Of a stretch of 64,000 nucleotides of DNA, positions 26,654-36,931 are shown piece after piece (position 1 is the stretch's first letter; the number at the start of each line of letters is the position of its first letter). The notes beneath the pieces are model-generated. The model saw nothing but the letters and a program-made list of their open reading frames with translations, was not told the DNA's origin and ran no database searches. A program made the translations under genes and the position numbers. The stretch is from Ponticoccus litoralis (GTDB lineage Bacteria; Pseudomonadota; Alphaproteobacteria; Rhodobacterales; Rhodobacteraceae): assembly GCF_039769985.1 (NCBI RefSeq), contig NZ_JBDNCH010000005.1:1-64000 (forward strand). The letters are read 5' to 3'.

Positions 26654-28121
26654 ATGACACATGACACCGCTTCCCCGATCGACGGCCAGGGCCTGCCCGT
26701 GCTGGAGGCGCGGCTGCGCGAGGATCTGAAATTCCTCTGCTGGCCGGGCAAGGACTGGGTGCCCGCCCGCGAGGGGGTCAGCGACGTTGTGATCATCGGC
26801 GGCGGCATGTGCGGCATGGTCGCCTGGATGGCGCTGAAGACCGGCGGCATCCACAACATGCGGGTGCTGGACCGCAGCCCCGAGGGGCTGGAAGGCCCCT
26901 GGCTGACCTATGCGCGGATGGAGACGCTGCGCTCTCCCAAGGAGCTGACCGGCCCGGCCTACGGCCATGGCGCGCTGAGCTTCCAGTGCGTGGTATCGCG
27001 CGCAGTTCGGCACCGCCGACTGGGAAAAGCTGGACAAGATCCCGCGGTCGATGTGGATGGAATACCTGAAGTGGTATCGCAGGGTGCTGGCGATCCCGAC
27101 CGAGAACGGCGTGTCCGTCGACCGGGTCGAGCCCGAGGGCGACCTGCTGCGCCTGCACCTGTCGGGCGCGGCCGAGCCGTCGATCCTGACCCGCAAGCTG
27201 GTCTTTGCCACCGGGCGCGACGGCACCGGGCGCCCGAATATTCCGGGGTTCGTGCAGGGGCTGGACCGGTCCTTCTGGGCGCATAGCGCCGACGAGATCG
27301 ATTTTGACCGGCTCAAGGGCAAGCGCGTGGCGGTCGTGGGGGTTGGCGCCTCTGCCGTGGACAATGCCGCCGAGGCGCTGGAACATGGCGCCGCCGAGGT
27401 CCGCCACCTGATCCGCCGCAAGGAGATGCCCACCGTCAACAAGATGATGGGGATCGGCTCTTTCGGCTTCACCGCCGGTTATGCCAGCCTGCCCGATGAA
27501 TGGCGCTGGCGCTTCATGCAGTATTCCTTTGCCACCCAGACGCCGCCGCCGCATGGCTCGACCAACCGGGTCAGCCGCCACCCCAATGCGTATTTCCATT
27601 TCGGCAAGGCGGTGGAAAGCACCGTCGAGCGGGACGGCGCGGTGCGGGTCGGCTTTGCCGACGGCACGGCCTACGAGGCGGATTTCGTGATCCTGGGCAC
27701 CGGCTTTACCATCGACCCGCTGTCGCGGACCGAGTTCGGCGAGGCGGCGGGCGATATCCTGCTGTGGCGGGACGTCTATACTCCGCCGGCGGACGAGCCG
27801 TCGCGCGACCTGGGGCTGTTTCCCTATCTGAACGAGGACTTCACCTTCCGCGAGAAGGTGCCCGGGCGGGCGCCGTGGCTGGCCAATGTCTATTGTTTCA
27901 ATTACGGGGCTTCGGCCAGCCTGGGCAAGGTCAGCGGCGATATCCCGGGGATCTCCGAGGGGGCGGGATGGATGGCGCGCGCGGTTGCGTCGAAGCTTTA
28001 TGCCGAGGACGTGGCCGAGCACTGGCAGGCGATGCTGGCCTACGCCAAGCCGGAACTGGATGGCAGCGAATGGGTGCCGTCGGAACTGGACTGCGCAGAC
28101 AAGAAGGGGAAGGTGGCCTGA
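26654..28121 (+). CDS. FMO-like FAD/NAD(P)-dependent oxidoreductase, one frameshift
   Basis: About 489 aa. FAD Rossmann motif IIGGGMCGM, FMO-style ATG motif FATGRDGTGRPNIPGF, second Rossmann motif VVGVGASAVDNAAEA for NAD(P)H, and ILGTGFTIDP. One extra base near 26992 (TTC CAG t GCG TGG). This is the layout of flavin monooxygenases and related enzymes; no copy of the full FMO fingerprint FxGxxxHxxx is evident, so reductase or N/S-oxygenase roles both remain open. Start at 26654 (AGGA 8 nt upstream); a GTG at 26621 overlapping the MFS stop is possible. Confidence 0.8.
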
Positions 28122-28601
28122 TGGCTTTGGATACGACCGCATTGAAAAGCGCCGGGCTGGGCGCGGGCCGCGCGCCCGGGGCCGCCATCGAGGGGCGCGC
28201 GAGCATTTTCGAGATGACCCAGGAGGCCGAAGTGGCGGTGTTGCGGTACGCAGGATTGCGGACCCTGGTCGCATGCGCTGCGCGCGGCACTGGCGGCGCG
28301 CATCGCGGTGCTGAACGGCGAAGAGGCGCTGGCCGGGCAATACGCGGCGGATGCGGGCGACTATGCCGCGCTGGCCGACCCCTCTGACGACGGGGCAGGG
28401 CAGAGGCTGGCGCCGGTCGTGGCCTTCATGGACAAGGTGGCCGCCGATACCCGCAATGTCGCGGCGCCCGATATCTCGGGCCTGCAGGCGGCGGGGATTG
28501 CCGATGCCGATATCGTGCGGCTGTGCGAACTGAACGCGTTCCTGGCCTATCAGCTGCGGGTGATTGCCGGGCTGCGCCTGATGAAGGAGGTCTACGCATG
28601 A
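28121..28601 (+). CDS. CMD-domain protein (Avi_7170-like), one frameshift
   Basis: About 160 aa. Starts in a TGATG junction with the flavoprotein gene; frame changes near 28262. Helical, carboxymuconolactone-decarboxylase/AhpD-like (SHALRAALAARIAVLNGEEAL, LQAAGIADADIVRLCELNAFLAYQLRV). It lacks the usual CxxC pair. Proteins of this kind are typically encoded directly before an AhpD-fold peroxidase-like partner, as here, and may form a heteromeric complex with it. Function not established. Confidence 0.75.
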
Positions 28602-29188
28602 CCAAGGTGATCACGAAATTCACCCGCAACGTGCCGCATTGGCAGCCGCGCGTGAAGCCGGTCGACCTGAAGGAGGCCAGCGCCGAGCAGCTGGACGCGC
28701 TGAAGGTCACGCCCTCGAACACCAAGGTGTCGGAATACGTGCTGACGCTGGCGCATGATGTCGAAAGCCTGAAGGTGCGTTCGCCGCTGTTCAACGGTAT
28801 CATGTACGACAAGGGCGGGATGAGCCGGGCCGAGCGGGAACTGGGTGCGCTGGGGGCCTCGATGGTCAACCATTGCATCTATTGCGCCGCCGTCCACGCG
28901 GCGCGGCATGCGCAGCTTGAGAAATCCACCGAAGTGACGGACAAGCTGTTCCGCGACGGTCCCCGGGCGGACCTTGGTCCGCGCGACCGTGCGATCTTTG
29001 ACTTTGCCGTGGCTTTGTCGGAAACGCCGTCGCAGGCCGGGCCGGAACACATGGCGGCGCTGAAGGATGCGGGGCTGGACGAGGCAGAGGTTCTGGACCT
29101 GATCCTGTCGGCCTCGCTGTTCGGCTGGGCGAACCGCCTGATGCATGTGCTGGGCGATCCGGTACGGCTGCCGGAAACGGCCTCCTGA
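28598..29188 (+). CDS. AhpD-fold peroxidase-related protein (Avi_7169-like)
   Basis: 196 aa, intact, ATGA overlap with the preceding gene. AhpD core NHCIYCAAVHAARH with C93-x2-C96 and H100, the redox triad of alkylhydroperoxidase D and relatives. The flanking DLGPRDRAIFDFAVALSETP and DAGLDEAEVLDLILSASLFGWANRL are typical of the peroxidase-related group. Last gene of the operon. May detoxify a hydroperoxide or act in disulfide relay for the flavoprotein; inference only. Confidence 0.85.
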   Translation: MTKVITKFTRNVPHWQPRVKPVDLKEASAEQLDALKVTPSNTKVSEYVLTLAHDVESLKVRSPLFNGIMYDKGGMSRAERELGALGASMVNHCIYCAAVHAARHAQLEKSTEVTDKLFRDGPRADLGPRDRAIFDFAVALSETPSQAGPEHMAALKDAGLDEAEVLDLILSASLFGWANRLMHVLGDPVRLPETAS

Positions 29189-29195
29189 GTTAAAT

Positions 29196-29226
29196 TCCGT
29201 CATAACGGATTGCAATCTGCTATAAT
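29196..29226 (+). promoter_or_regulatory. Promoter with overlapping dyad upstream of the opine-dehydrogenase-like gene
   Basis: Perfect -10 TATAAT at 29221-29226. The -35 zone is covered by TCCGT-CATA-ACGGA (29196-29209), read on the other strand as TCCGTTATG, the same 9-mer found upstream of kbl. Suggests that the same regulator (XRE-cupin candidate) covers both units. Confidence 0.5.
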
Positions 29227-29271
29227 GGTGTAGAATACGGAAGACGACTCATAGCGAATCAGGGGGGAAAT

Positions 29272-30370
29272 GTGAGCAAGACGGTAGGATTGGCGGGCGC
29301 GGGCTCGATCGCGTTCGGAACGGCGGCGGTGCTGCACGAGGCGGGTCACGACCCGATGCTGTGGTCGCCGTCGGGCGCGGGCACGGCAGAGCTGGCCAAG
29401 GGGGAGGCGCTGCGCGCCACCGGCGCGGTGGAGACCACGCTGACCCCGCGGATTGCCGACAGCGCGGCCACTCTGGCGCGCGAGAACGATGTGCTGATCA
29501 TCGCGCTGCCCGGCTATGGCCACAAGACCGTGCTGGACGCGCTGGCGCCGCATATCGAGGACCGGCACCACGTGATCGTGTCCTCCCATGCCTCGCTGGG
29601 GGCGGTCTACCTGATGCAGCTTCTGGCGGAGCGCGGCGTCGTCGCGCCGATCACCGCATGGGGCACGACGATCTGCACCGGGCGGCGGCAATCGGGCACC
29701 GAGGTCAAGGTGAACACCGTGCGCAGCCGGGTCGACCTGTGCACCGTGCCGGAAGACCGCTCTGCCGACGCGCTGGCGCTGTGCCAGGCGCTGTTCGGTG
29801 ATCGCTTCCAGCCGCGCGACGGGCTGCTGGCGATCTCGCTGTCCAACCTCAACCCGCAGAACCACATGGGCATCGCCCTGGGCAACATCACCCGGATGGA
29901 GCGCGGCGAAACCCGGTCCCGTGGCCAGAACGTCACGCCCAAGGTGGGCCGCCTGCTGGAAGAGCTGGACCGCGAACGGCTGGAGATCGCGCAGGCGCTG
30001 GGGCTGGAGGTGCGGACGATCTTCGAACATTTCCACCTGTCCTTCCACGTGCCGGTCGCCTCGATTTCCGAGATGAACCAGCAGATGCACGCGCAGGGCA
30101 ATGGCGGCACCGGTCCGGCCACCGCCGACAGCCGCTATGTCACCGAAGATGTGCCTTACGGGCTGGTGCTGACCGCCGCGCTTGGCCGGTTGGCGGGTCA
30201 TCCCGCGCCGCTGCACGAGGCCGGCATCCGGATCTTCTCCGCCATGTACGGGCGGGACTTCGAGGCCGAGAACCAGATCCTTGCGGCGCTGGACCTGGAC
30301 CGGTTCAGCCTCGGACGAGCTGAAGGCCGCCGCGAAGACGGGGCTTTTGCGTCAACCTGCCAGCGCGTGA
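29272..30370 (+). CDS. Octopine/nopaline dehydrogenase-family enzyme, frameshift near end
   Basis: About 365 aa. GTG start at 29272 with AGGGGGGA upstream. N-terminal NAD(P) motif GLAGAGSIAFGTAAVL and LIIALPGYGHKTVLD; C-terminal opine-dehydrogenase domain with NLNPQNHMGIALGN and the catalytic-histidine region EHFHLSFHVPVAS. One extra base near 30308, after which it ends DELKAAAKTGLLRQPASA. The family reductively joins (or oxidatively splits) an amino acid and a keto acid. Directly upstream of a complete polyamine-type ABC transporter, so it is likely to act on what that transporter brings in. Confidence 0.83.
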
Positions 30371-30452
30371 CGCGCGCTGGAGACATAACCAAGAAGACCC
30401 CTTACCGGGGCAATAAGAAGAGCCACCACTGGACCAACAAGGAGACAACACC

Positions 30453-31563
30453 ATGTCGAAACTGATCTTCAACCGCCGCCGCTTTCTTGGCACCGCCGCC
30501 GCCACCGGCGCGGCGCTGGCCTCGCCCGTCTACCTGCGCCACGCCTCGGCGCAGTCCGGCGGGGAGGTGAACATCTGGACCTACAACGACTTCGTCCCCG
30601 AGGCTTTCCGCAAGCAGTTCGAGGCCGATACCGGCATCAAGGTCAACGTTCGCCTGGTCGACGACCAGGGCAAGCAGTTCAACCTGCTGGCCGCCGAACA
30701 GCCGAACCCGACGGTCGACATCATGACCGTCGCCGGGCACCGGTTCCTGCAGTTCATCGAAAGCGACCTGCTGGCGCCGATGGACACGGACCGGCTGAGC
30801 AACTGGGGCAAGATCAACCCGACCTTCTCGGAAGGCGACTGGGCGACGATCAACGGCAACAAGTGGGGCGTGCCGATCCTGTCCGGCATGGAAGTGCTGT
30901 CCTACAACACCGAGCTTGTCAGCGAGGAAGAGGCGCAGACCTGGGACACGCTGTTCAGCGAGAAGTACAAGGGCCAGACCGCCTATATCATCCAGGACAT
31001 GCTGTCGATCGTGATGCTGATGAAGGGCTATGACGGCAACTTCATCGAATATGCCAACGATCACGAACGCGCGAGCCGAGATCATGGCCGAGGTGCAGCA
31101 GTTCATGATCGACAAGAAGCCGCTGGTGCGGAAGTACTATGACGGCGGCGCCGAATTCCAGCAGATGATGGTCAACCAGGACATCGCCCTGGGCCATTCG
31201 TGGAACGGCCCGGCGGCGGCGCTGATCAACGACGGCTTCCCGCTGGGGATGAGCATCCCGCGCGAAGGCTCTTACGGCTTTGTCTACACGTTCAACATCG
31301 CCAACAACGCGCCGAACGCCGACAACGCCTATACCTTCCTCGACGCGCTGCTGTCCTCGCCGGAAATCGGTGCGGCCATGACCAAGGCCTCGGGCTTCAT
31401 CTCGACCTACAAGGACGTGGCGCCGCACCTGACCGAGCTGGAGCGGAAATCCACCTCTTTCCCGGAAGAACAGCTGGCCAACCTGCAATTCTTCCGCGCC
31501 GAGCAGAACGAGCTGAAATACGGCCTGATGGACCCGGCGGTCGAGGCGATCAAGGCCGCCTGA
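30453..31563 (+). CDS. Polyamine-type ABC transporter substrate-binding protein, one frameshift
   Basis: About 369 aa. Twin-arginine-like signal NRRRFLGTAAATGAALA, then a PotD/PotF-type (family 1) binding protein: EVNIWTYNDFVPEAFRKQFE, PILSGMEVLSYNTEL, DIALGHSWNGPAAALI. One extra base near 31062. Substrate may be a polyamine, an opine or a related cationic compound; the neighbouring octopine-dehydrogenase-like enzyme makes an opine-like compound attractive. First gene of a four-gene transporter. Confidence 0.88.
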
Positions 31564-31586
31564 TCGCCATCTTCAATGACCCTGTT

Positions 31587-31611
31587 CCTGTCCCGCCGGG
31601 TGCGGGGCAGG
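31587..31611 (+). promoter_or_regulatory. Intercistronic hairpin after the binding-protein gene
   Basis: Arms CCTGTCCCGC (31587-31596) and GCGGGGCAGG (31602-31611), 10 bp with one G-U pair, 5-nt loop. Lies in the 76-bp gap before the first permease gene. Probable mRNA-stabilising or attenuating element. Confidence 0.45.
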
Positions 31612-31639
31612 GGCACAGGCACACTCGAAAGACGACCGC

Positions 31640-32627
31640 ATGACGTATGACGCCTCCGCACAGCAGGACGAGCGAGCCATGACAGAAGAGACTTCGGGCC
31701 GCACATTTTGGGGCCGCCTGGCCGCATGGGGACCCTATCACGCGCTGATGCGGCTGACCACGGCCTCGCCCCGGCGCCAGTTCCTGATCCTCGCCGCTTT
31801 CCCGATCCTCTGGGTGCTGACCCAGCACCTTGGCCCGATGTTGCAGATGATGCGCGTGTCGCTGACCGATGCATACCCGGTCGCGCCGGGTGTCGAGCAG
31901 AATTTCACGCTGGACAACTACGCCCGCTTCTTCGGGGACAGCATCTTCTGGATGCCGTTCTTCCGGACGCTGATCTTTGCCGGCGTGTTCACCTTCTGCA
32001 CCCTGATCATCACCTATCCCGTGGCCTATTTCCTGGCGCGGCACGTCAGCCGCAAGAACCAGATGCTGTTCCTGCTGCTGCTGCTGATCCCGTTCTGGGT
32101 GGGCGAGATCGTGCGCACCTATGCGATCATGATCCTGCTGGGCAATACCGGCGCCGTGAACCTTCTGTTGAAGACCCTCGGCCTGATCGACCGACTCGAT
32201 CCCCTTCATGTACACCAGCTTTTCCATGGGCCTCGGGATCGTCTACCTGACCGCGCTTTACATGCTGCTGCCGCTGTACTCGGCACTGGAGAAGCTGCCC
32301 AAGAGCATGAACGAGGCCGCCGCCGATCTGGGCGCGGGCGCCTGGACCCGGTTCCGCCGCATTTCCCTGCCGCTGACCATAGAAGGCATCTCGTCGGGGT
32401 GTACGCTGGTGTTCCTGATCTCGACCGGCTTCTACGCCACGCCGGTCCTGCTTGGCGGGCCCTCGACCACGGTCTTTGCCGAAACCATCGCGGGCTTCTT
32501 CCACGTGGCTGGGGATGAATGGCCCACCGGGGCGGCCTTTGCCACGATCATGTTCGCGGCGGCGCTGGTCCTCACGGCGACCTTCCAGAAGCTGATGAGC
32601 GCGCTGCGCAAGGGAGAGAAGAAATGA
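31640..32627 (+). CDS. ABC transporter permease (PotB-like), one frameshift
   Basis: About 329 aa. Six membrane spans (FLILAAFPILWVL, FRTLIFAGVFTFCTLIIT, LFLLLLLIPFWVGEIVRTYA, YLTALYMLLPLYSAL, and two more) and the cytoplasmic EAA loop NEAAADLGAGAWTRFRRISLPL. One extra C near 32192 (ATC GAC c GAC TCG). A later start at 31679 is also possible. ATGA overlap with the next permease. Confidence 0.88.
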
Positions 32628-33428
32628 ACGACCGTCCCGAGCTGTTCCGCGGCAACCGGATCTTTCTTGCCTGCGTCTACTGGGCCTTTGTCCTCTATGT
32701 CTTCGTGCCGCTGATCCTGATGGTGGTGATGGGCTTCAAGGACAGCAAGTTCATCGGTTTCCCGATCCGGTCCTGGACACTGGACTGGTACACCGGGGTC
32801 TTCGCCGATGCCGAAGTCCTGTCGACCTTCGGCTATTCCGTCGCCATCGCGGTGCTGTCGACGCTGATCTCGATCTTCGTCGGCACCTGGATCGCGGTGC
32901 TGCTGGAAGGGCGCAGGTTCTTGGGCCGCACCGCCGTCTTCGGCATGACCGTGCTGCCGGCGCTGGTGCCGGGCATCATCTCGGCCATCGCCTTCCGCAT
33001 CTACGCCCGCTGGCTGGGGATCGAGCCCGGCATGGGCGCGATCGTCTGGGCCCATGCGGTGCACAACGTGCCCTTCGTGGTGCTGGTGGTCATGGCGCGG
33101 CTGTCGACGCTGCCCAAGAGCCAGATCGAGGCCGCGCGCGACACTGGGGGCCGATCCGCTGATCTCGTTCATCCGGATCACGCTGCCCTATCTGGTGCCC
33201 GCGATCCTCGGCGCCTCGATCTTCTGCCTGCTGCTGTCCTTCGACGACTTCGTGCGCTCTTTCTTCCTGGGCGGTTACGAGCCGACGCTGCCGGTGCTGA
33301 TCTTTGCCAAGCTTCGTTCCGGGATGAGCCCCGAAATCAACGCCATCGCGACCGTTGCGCTGATCCTGACCGCCGCCATCGGCATCTGGGCCGAGCGCTT
33401 CACCCGCCGCATGAACAAGGAAACCTGA
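32624..33428 (+). CDS. ABC transporter permease (PotC-like), one frameshift
   Basis: About 268 aa. Begins in the stop of the first permease (ATGA). EAA loop IEAARDLGADPLISFIRITLP is visible once an extra A near 33145 is removed. Conserved inner-membrane subunit that with the first permease forms the channel. Confidence 0.88.
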
Positions 33429-33431
33429 GCC

Positions 33432-34514
33432 ATGACCGACCAGACACCGCTTGTCCGCATCGAAGGCCTGTCCAAGCATTTCGGCAAAACCGTCGCGCTG
33501 GACAATCTGACGCTGGACATCGCGCAGGGCGAGTTCGTCACCTTCCTCGGCCCGTCGGGCTGCGGCAAGTCCACCACCCTGCGCATCCTCGGCGGGTTCG
33601 AGCGTCCGACCTCGGGGCGGGTGCTCCTCGACGGCGAGGACGTGACCAACCAGCCGCCGGAGAAGCGCCATGTGAACATGGTGTTCCAGGACTACGCGCT
33701 GTTCCCGCATATGACCGTGGCGCAGAACGTGGCCTTCGGGCTGGAACTGAAGGGCATGGGCAAATCCGCGATCAAGCGCCGCTCTGAAGAGATCATGTCC
33801 TTCCCGGAGCTGGATTCCTACGCGTCGCGTTACCCGGTGCAGCTTTCGGGCGGGCAGCGGCAGCGGGTCGCGCTGGCGCGGGCCCCGGCGCCCGACCCGT
33901 CGCTCTTGCTGCTGGACGAACCGCTGGGGGCGCTGGACGCCAAGCTGCGCGGCCAGGTCCAGCAGGAACTGAAGTCGATCCAGCGCCGCACCAACAAGAC
34001 CTTCTTCTTCGTCACCCATGACCAGGAAGAGGCGCTGACCATGTCCGACCGCATCGTGGTCATGAACAAGGGCAAGGTCGAGCAGGACGGCACCCCGGAA
34101 GAGCTGTACTTCCGCCCGGCCAGCCGCTTCGTGGCCGAGTTCATCGGCGAGACCAACCTGCTGTCGGGCTGGATGCGCGGCACCGAGGGCGACAAGGTGG
34201 TGATGGACTGGGAGGGCACGACCCTTCTGGGCAAGGCGCCGGCGGGTCTGCCCGCCACGGGCGAGCCGATCACCGCCTCGGTCCGGCTGGAAAAGCTGGG
34301 CTTCAGCGCCGAACGTCCGCAGACCGCCAACGCGGTGCAGGGGCGCGTGGTGGGCAAGACCTTCCTCGGCAGCCGCATGGCGATGCAGATCGCCGTGGGC
34401 GAGGGCGATGCACTGCTGAAGGCCTACGTCGACGCGGAAACCGGCCAGTCGGTCGGCACCGATCCGGTCTGGATCGGTTGGGAAGCCGACAACATGGCGG
34501 TCCTGAACAACTGA
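33432..34514 (+). CDS. ABC transporter ATPase (PotA-like)
   Basis: 360 aa, intact. Walker A GPSGCGKST, Q-loop FQDYALFPHMTVAQNV, signature LSGGQRQR, Walker B LLLLDEPLGALD, H-loop VTHDQEEALTMSDR, and a C-terminal TOBE domain (about 265-355). One odd point: after the signature the usual ARAL reads ARAP (leucine to proline), perhaps another base-calling error. Starts 3 bp after the second permease. Energises import of the substrate captured by the upstream binding protein. Confidence 0.93.
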   Translation: MTDQTPLVRIEGLSKHFGKTVALDNLTLDIAQGEFVTFLGPSGCGKSTTLRILGGFERPTSGRVLLDGEDVTNQPPEKRHVNMVFQDYALFPHMTVAQNVAFGLELKGMGKSAIKRRSEEIMSFPELDSYASRYPVQLSGGQRQRVALARAPAPDPSLLLLDEPLGALDAKLRGQVQQELKSIQRRTNKTFFFVTHDQEEALTMSDRIVVMNKGKVEQDGTPEELYFRPASRFVAEFIGETNLLSGWMRGTEGDKVVMDWEGTTLLGKAPAGLPATGEPITASVRLEKLGFSAERPQTANAVQGRVVGKTFLGSRMAMQIAVGEGDALLKAYVDAETGQSVGTDPVWIGWEADNMAVLNN

Positions 34515-35020
34515 CCCCAAATGCCGCCCGCCCCGGTGACGGGGCGGTTGCGGTACACATCCGGCGGCGGGCCCTGCTGCGCAGGCAGGCGGCGCCGGAT
34601 GCCGTCCGACGCCGCTCTGGCGGGCGGGGCGCCGTCCGTCACAGGCGACACCGGGCATCGGCGGGCCGGTGCCGGACATGCCGGGCCCGCGCCATGCGGA
34701 CAGGGCAGGCGAGGCAGGCACAATCCGCTTCGAACCGTCACCCTTGCAAGGCCCTCCGCCACACGGGGAGCCTGTCGGGGACCTGGCGCCCGCGGGCCAC
34801 GCCCGCCCCCCATGCACAATGGACCGCGCCGCCGGGCAACCGGCAGGCCCGGATCGGGTGCCCCCTCGTTGCCGTTGACGCGCGCGGGGCAGGGCTGTAT
34901 GAGCGGGGCGACCATAGAAGGAGATTGATGCGCTGAGGTCCTGATTTTTCCGCTTTTTGCGGCATCGACCGGCACCCCTGTGTGCCGACCCTTTCGTGCA
35001 TCTTATTCTATGGAGTTCTC
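34515..35020. other. 506-bp GC-rich gap after the ABC operon
   Basis: Hairpin CCGCCCC/GGGGCGG (34528-34547, loop GGTGAC) 14 bp after the ATPase stop is the probable terminator, although without a T-tract. The rest (34550-35000) is GC-rich with no protein-like frame in either direction. I see nothing else in it. Confidence 0.4.
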
Positions 35021-35474
35021 ATGGAGAACCAGCACATCACGATCCGGTACGTATGACGCGGCAACGGATCTTGCAAACCTGTCGGCCATCTGGCTGGACG
35101 CATCGCTCATGGCCCATCCGTTCATCGGCAAGCCAAGGCTGCTGGAGCAGCAGAAGCTGATCGAGGCGGAGTACCTGCCGAACTCGGAGACATGGGTCGC
35201 CTGCCACGGGGACAGCGCCCCGGGCTTCATCAGCCTTCTGGGCGATTTCGTCGGCGGGCTTTTCATCGCGCCGGACCGGCAGGGGCAGGGCATCGGCTGC
35301 AGGCTGATCGCCCATGCGCTGGCGCAGAAGGGCGCGCTCTCGCTTGAAGTCTACACCCGGAACGAACAGGCCATGCGGTTCTATGCCGCCCTGGGGTTCC
35401 GCGAAACCGCGCGTCGGGCCGTCGATGATTGCGGCTACCCCTATGAAAACGCGGCGCTGCATCTGAAAGCGTGA
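35021..35474 (+). CDS. GNAT-family N-acetyltransferase, frameshift near start
   Basis: About 150 aa. Starts MENQHITIR at 35021 (GGAG 6 nt upstream), frame changes by one extra base near 35050 and goes on TYDAATDLANLSAIWLDAS. GNAT core: acetyl-CoA-binding loop DRQGQGIGCRLIAHAL (the Q/RxxGxG/A motif) and VYTRNEQAMRFYAALGFRE. Acceptor unknown; the closest described type is the small YjaB/PhnO-like group. Single gene. Confidence 0.82.
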
Positions 35475-35733
35475 CCCCGTGACCGGGCAGGGCATCCTTG
35501 CCCGGTCACCCCGCAGGCGCGCCGGGGCCTGACCGGCAGCGGTCCCGTTGCCCAAGGGCGTTTCTTCCCCGATCCGCAGGGCGCGCCGGGCTGCTGCCCG
35601 TCCCAGAGCCGTGCCGAAGGGTCGGCGCCCGGCCCTGCCGGTCTTGCGTGACAAGCCATCGCCCGGGCGCCCTGTCCTTCCGCGATGCCAGCGGGTGCCG
35701 GATGCGGTCGCGGGGAAAAGTCGTCGCCGGGGC

Positions 35734-36582
35734 TTAACCCTCGGGGCTGCCAAGCACACCGATGGCGGCAAAGATCGCCAGCACCACCATCCATTGACGC
35801 GGCTTCAGCCGTTCGCCCAGGAACAGCGCCGCAAGCACGATGGTGAGGACTCTCGAAGGTGGAGGCCCCGACCGCCGCGAACTCTGGCCGGTCGGTACGG
35901 CCCGCGCCGATCACCGACCCCAGCGCAACCGCATCCAGCGCCCCCATCAGCGCCAGCAGCGGCAGGTGCCGCCGCTCCGGGCGCAGGGGGCGCGCAGGGC
36001 CAGCGCCACGGCCAGAACCGCCGCCAGCGCCACGGCGCGGGTGGGCGCCAGAAGCGCAAGTTCGCCTCCGGTGGCTGTCGCCGCCTGACCCACGGCAAAG
36101 GTCGCCGCGAAGCCCATGCCGGCAAGCAGCGACCAGAAGATGGCAGGCGCGCCGCCGCCAGAGCCATGGTCCTCCGGGTCGGACTGCGACAGCAGCGCGA
36201 TGCCCCCGACGATGACCGCGACCATGCCCCATTGCAGCCCCGTGACCGGCGTGCCCGAGAGGCAGGCCCAGCCGACCGAAAGGATCGGGTAGGCCCCGAT
36301 CACTGGCGCCACCAGCCGCACCGGACCGATGGAGAAGGCCTTGTAAAGCGCCAGGCCGCCAAGCGCGAAGAACAACCCCGACAGCATCGCCAGCGGCAGC
36401 GATCCGCCGCCCGCGCCCTGCTGCCAGGCCACCGCGCTGACCGGGGTCGCCAGCACCAGCCCGAAGCCCAGCACCCAGACCAGAGAGGCGAAGATGCCGT
36501 TGTTCTGGCTGACATAGCGGACGCAGACATCATGGGCCCCCCGGGCGAGGGCGGCGGCAAGGCCGAGGGTGATGGCGATCAT
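35734..36582 (-). CDS. EamA-family (DMT) permease, two frameshifts
   Basis: About 282 aa. Ten hydrophobic spans in two EamA repeats: MIAITLGLAAALARG, NNGIFASLVWVLGFGLVL, LFFALGGLALYKAFSIGPV (first repeat), PAIFWSLLAGMGFAATFAVG, VLTIVLAALFLGERLKP (second repeat, with the GExL motif). Frame changes near 36000 and 35855. Metabolite exporter-type carrier; substrate unknown. Confidence 0.8.
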
Positions 36583-36931
36583 GCGGGACGGCGCTCCTGT
36601 ATGGCTTTGCGGGGGAAGCGGGTCCCCCGTACGGGTTGCTGTTGCCGGATCGGGCGGATCGGAGTATTCTTATGGTTAAATTAATGTTCCTACGATGCAA
36701 ACATTTTTGGCGGCAAAGGTGGCGGCATGCGCGACACTGGCACTTCCCCCATGGCACCGGGCGGACCCTGTCCCTGCCATGTCGCAGGGCCGCGACGGGT
36801 GTCGGTGCGCCCCGGACAGCGGGCCAGGGCATCTGCGCGCCCCCTTCGGACAGCGCAGGGCCGGGGCAGGGCGGCCTCGGGCTTGATCCGGGTCAAGGCG
36901 CGCCCGGCACCACTCGGCTAGCGAGGCAGGC
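36583..36931. other. 349-bp gap between divergent EamA and globin genes
   Basis: Holds one AT-rich patch (about 36660-36710, TATTCTTATGGTTAAATTAATG) that is the likely promoter area for one or both genes (shown here in part only). The remainder is GC-rich; no gene seen. Confidence 0.35.

Noticed and set aside
31000..33200. Programmed ribosomal frameshifting in the ABC transporter genes
   Set aside because: No slippery heptamer at the change points, and the same type of break occurs in many unrelated genes here, pointing to read errors.
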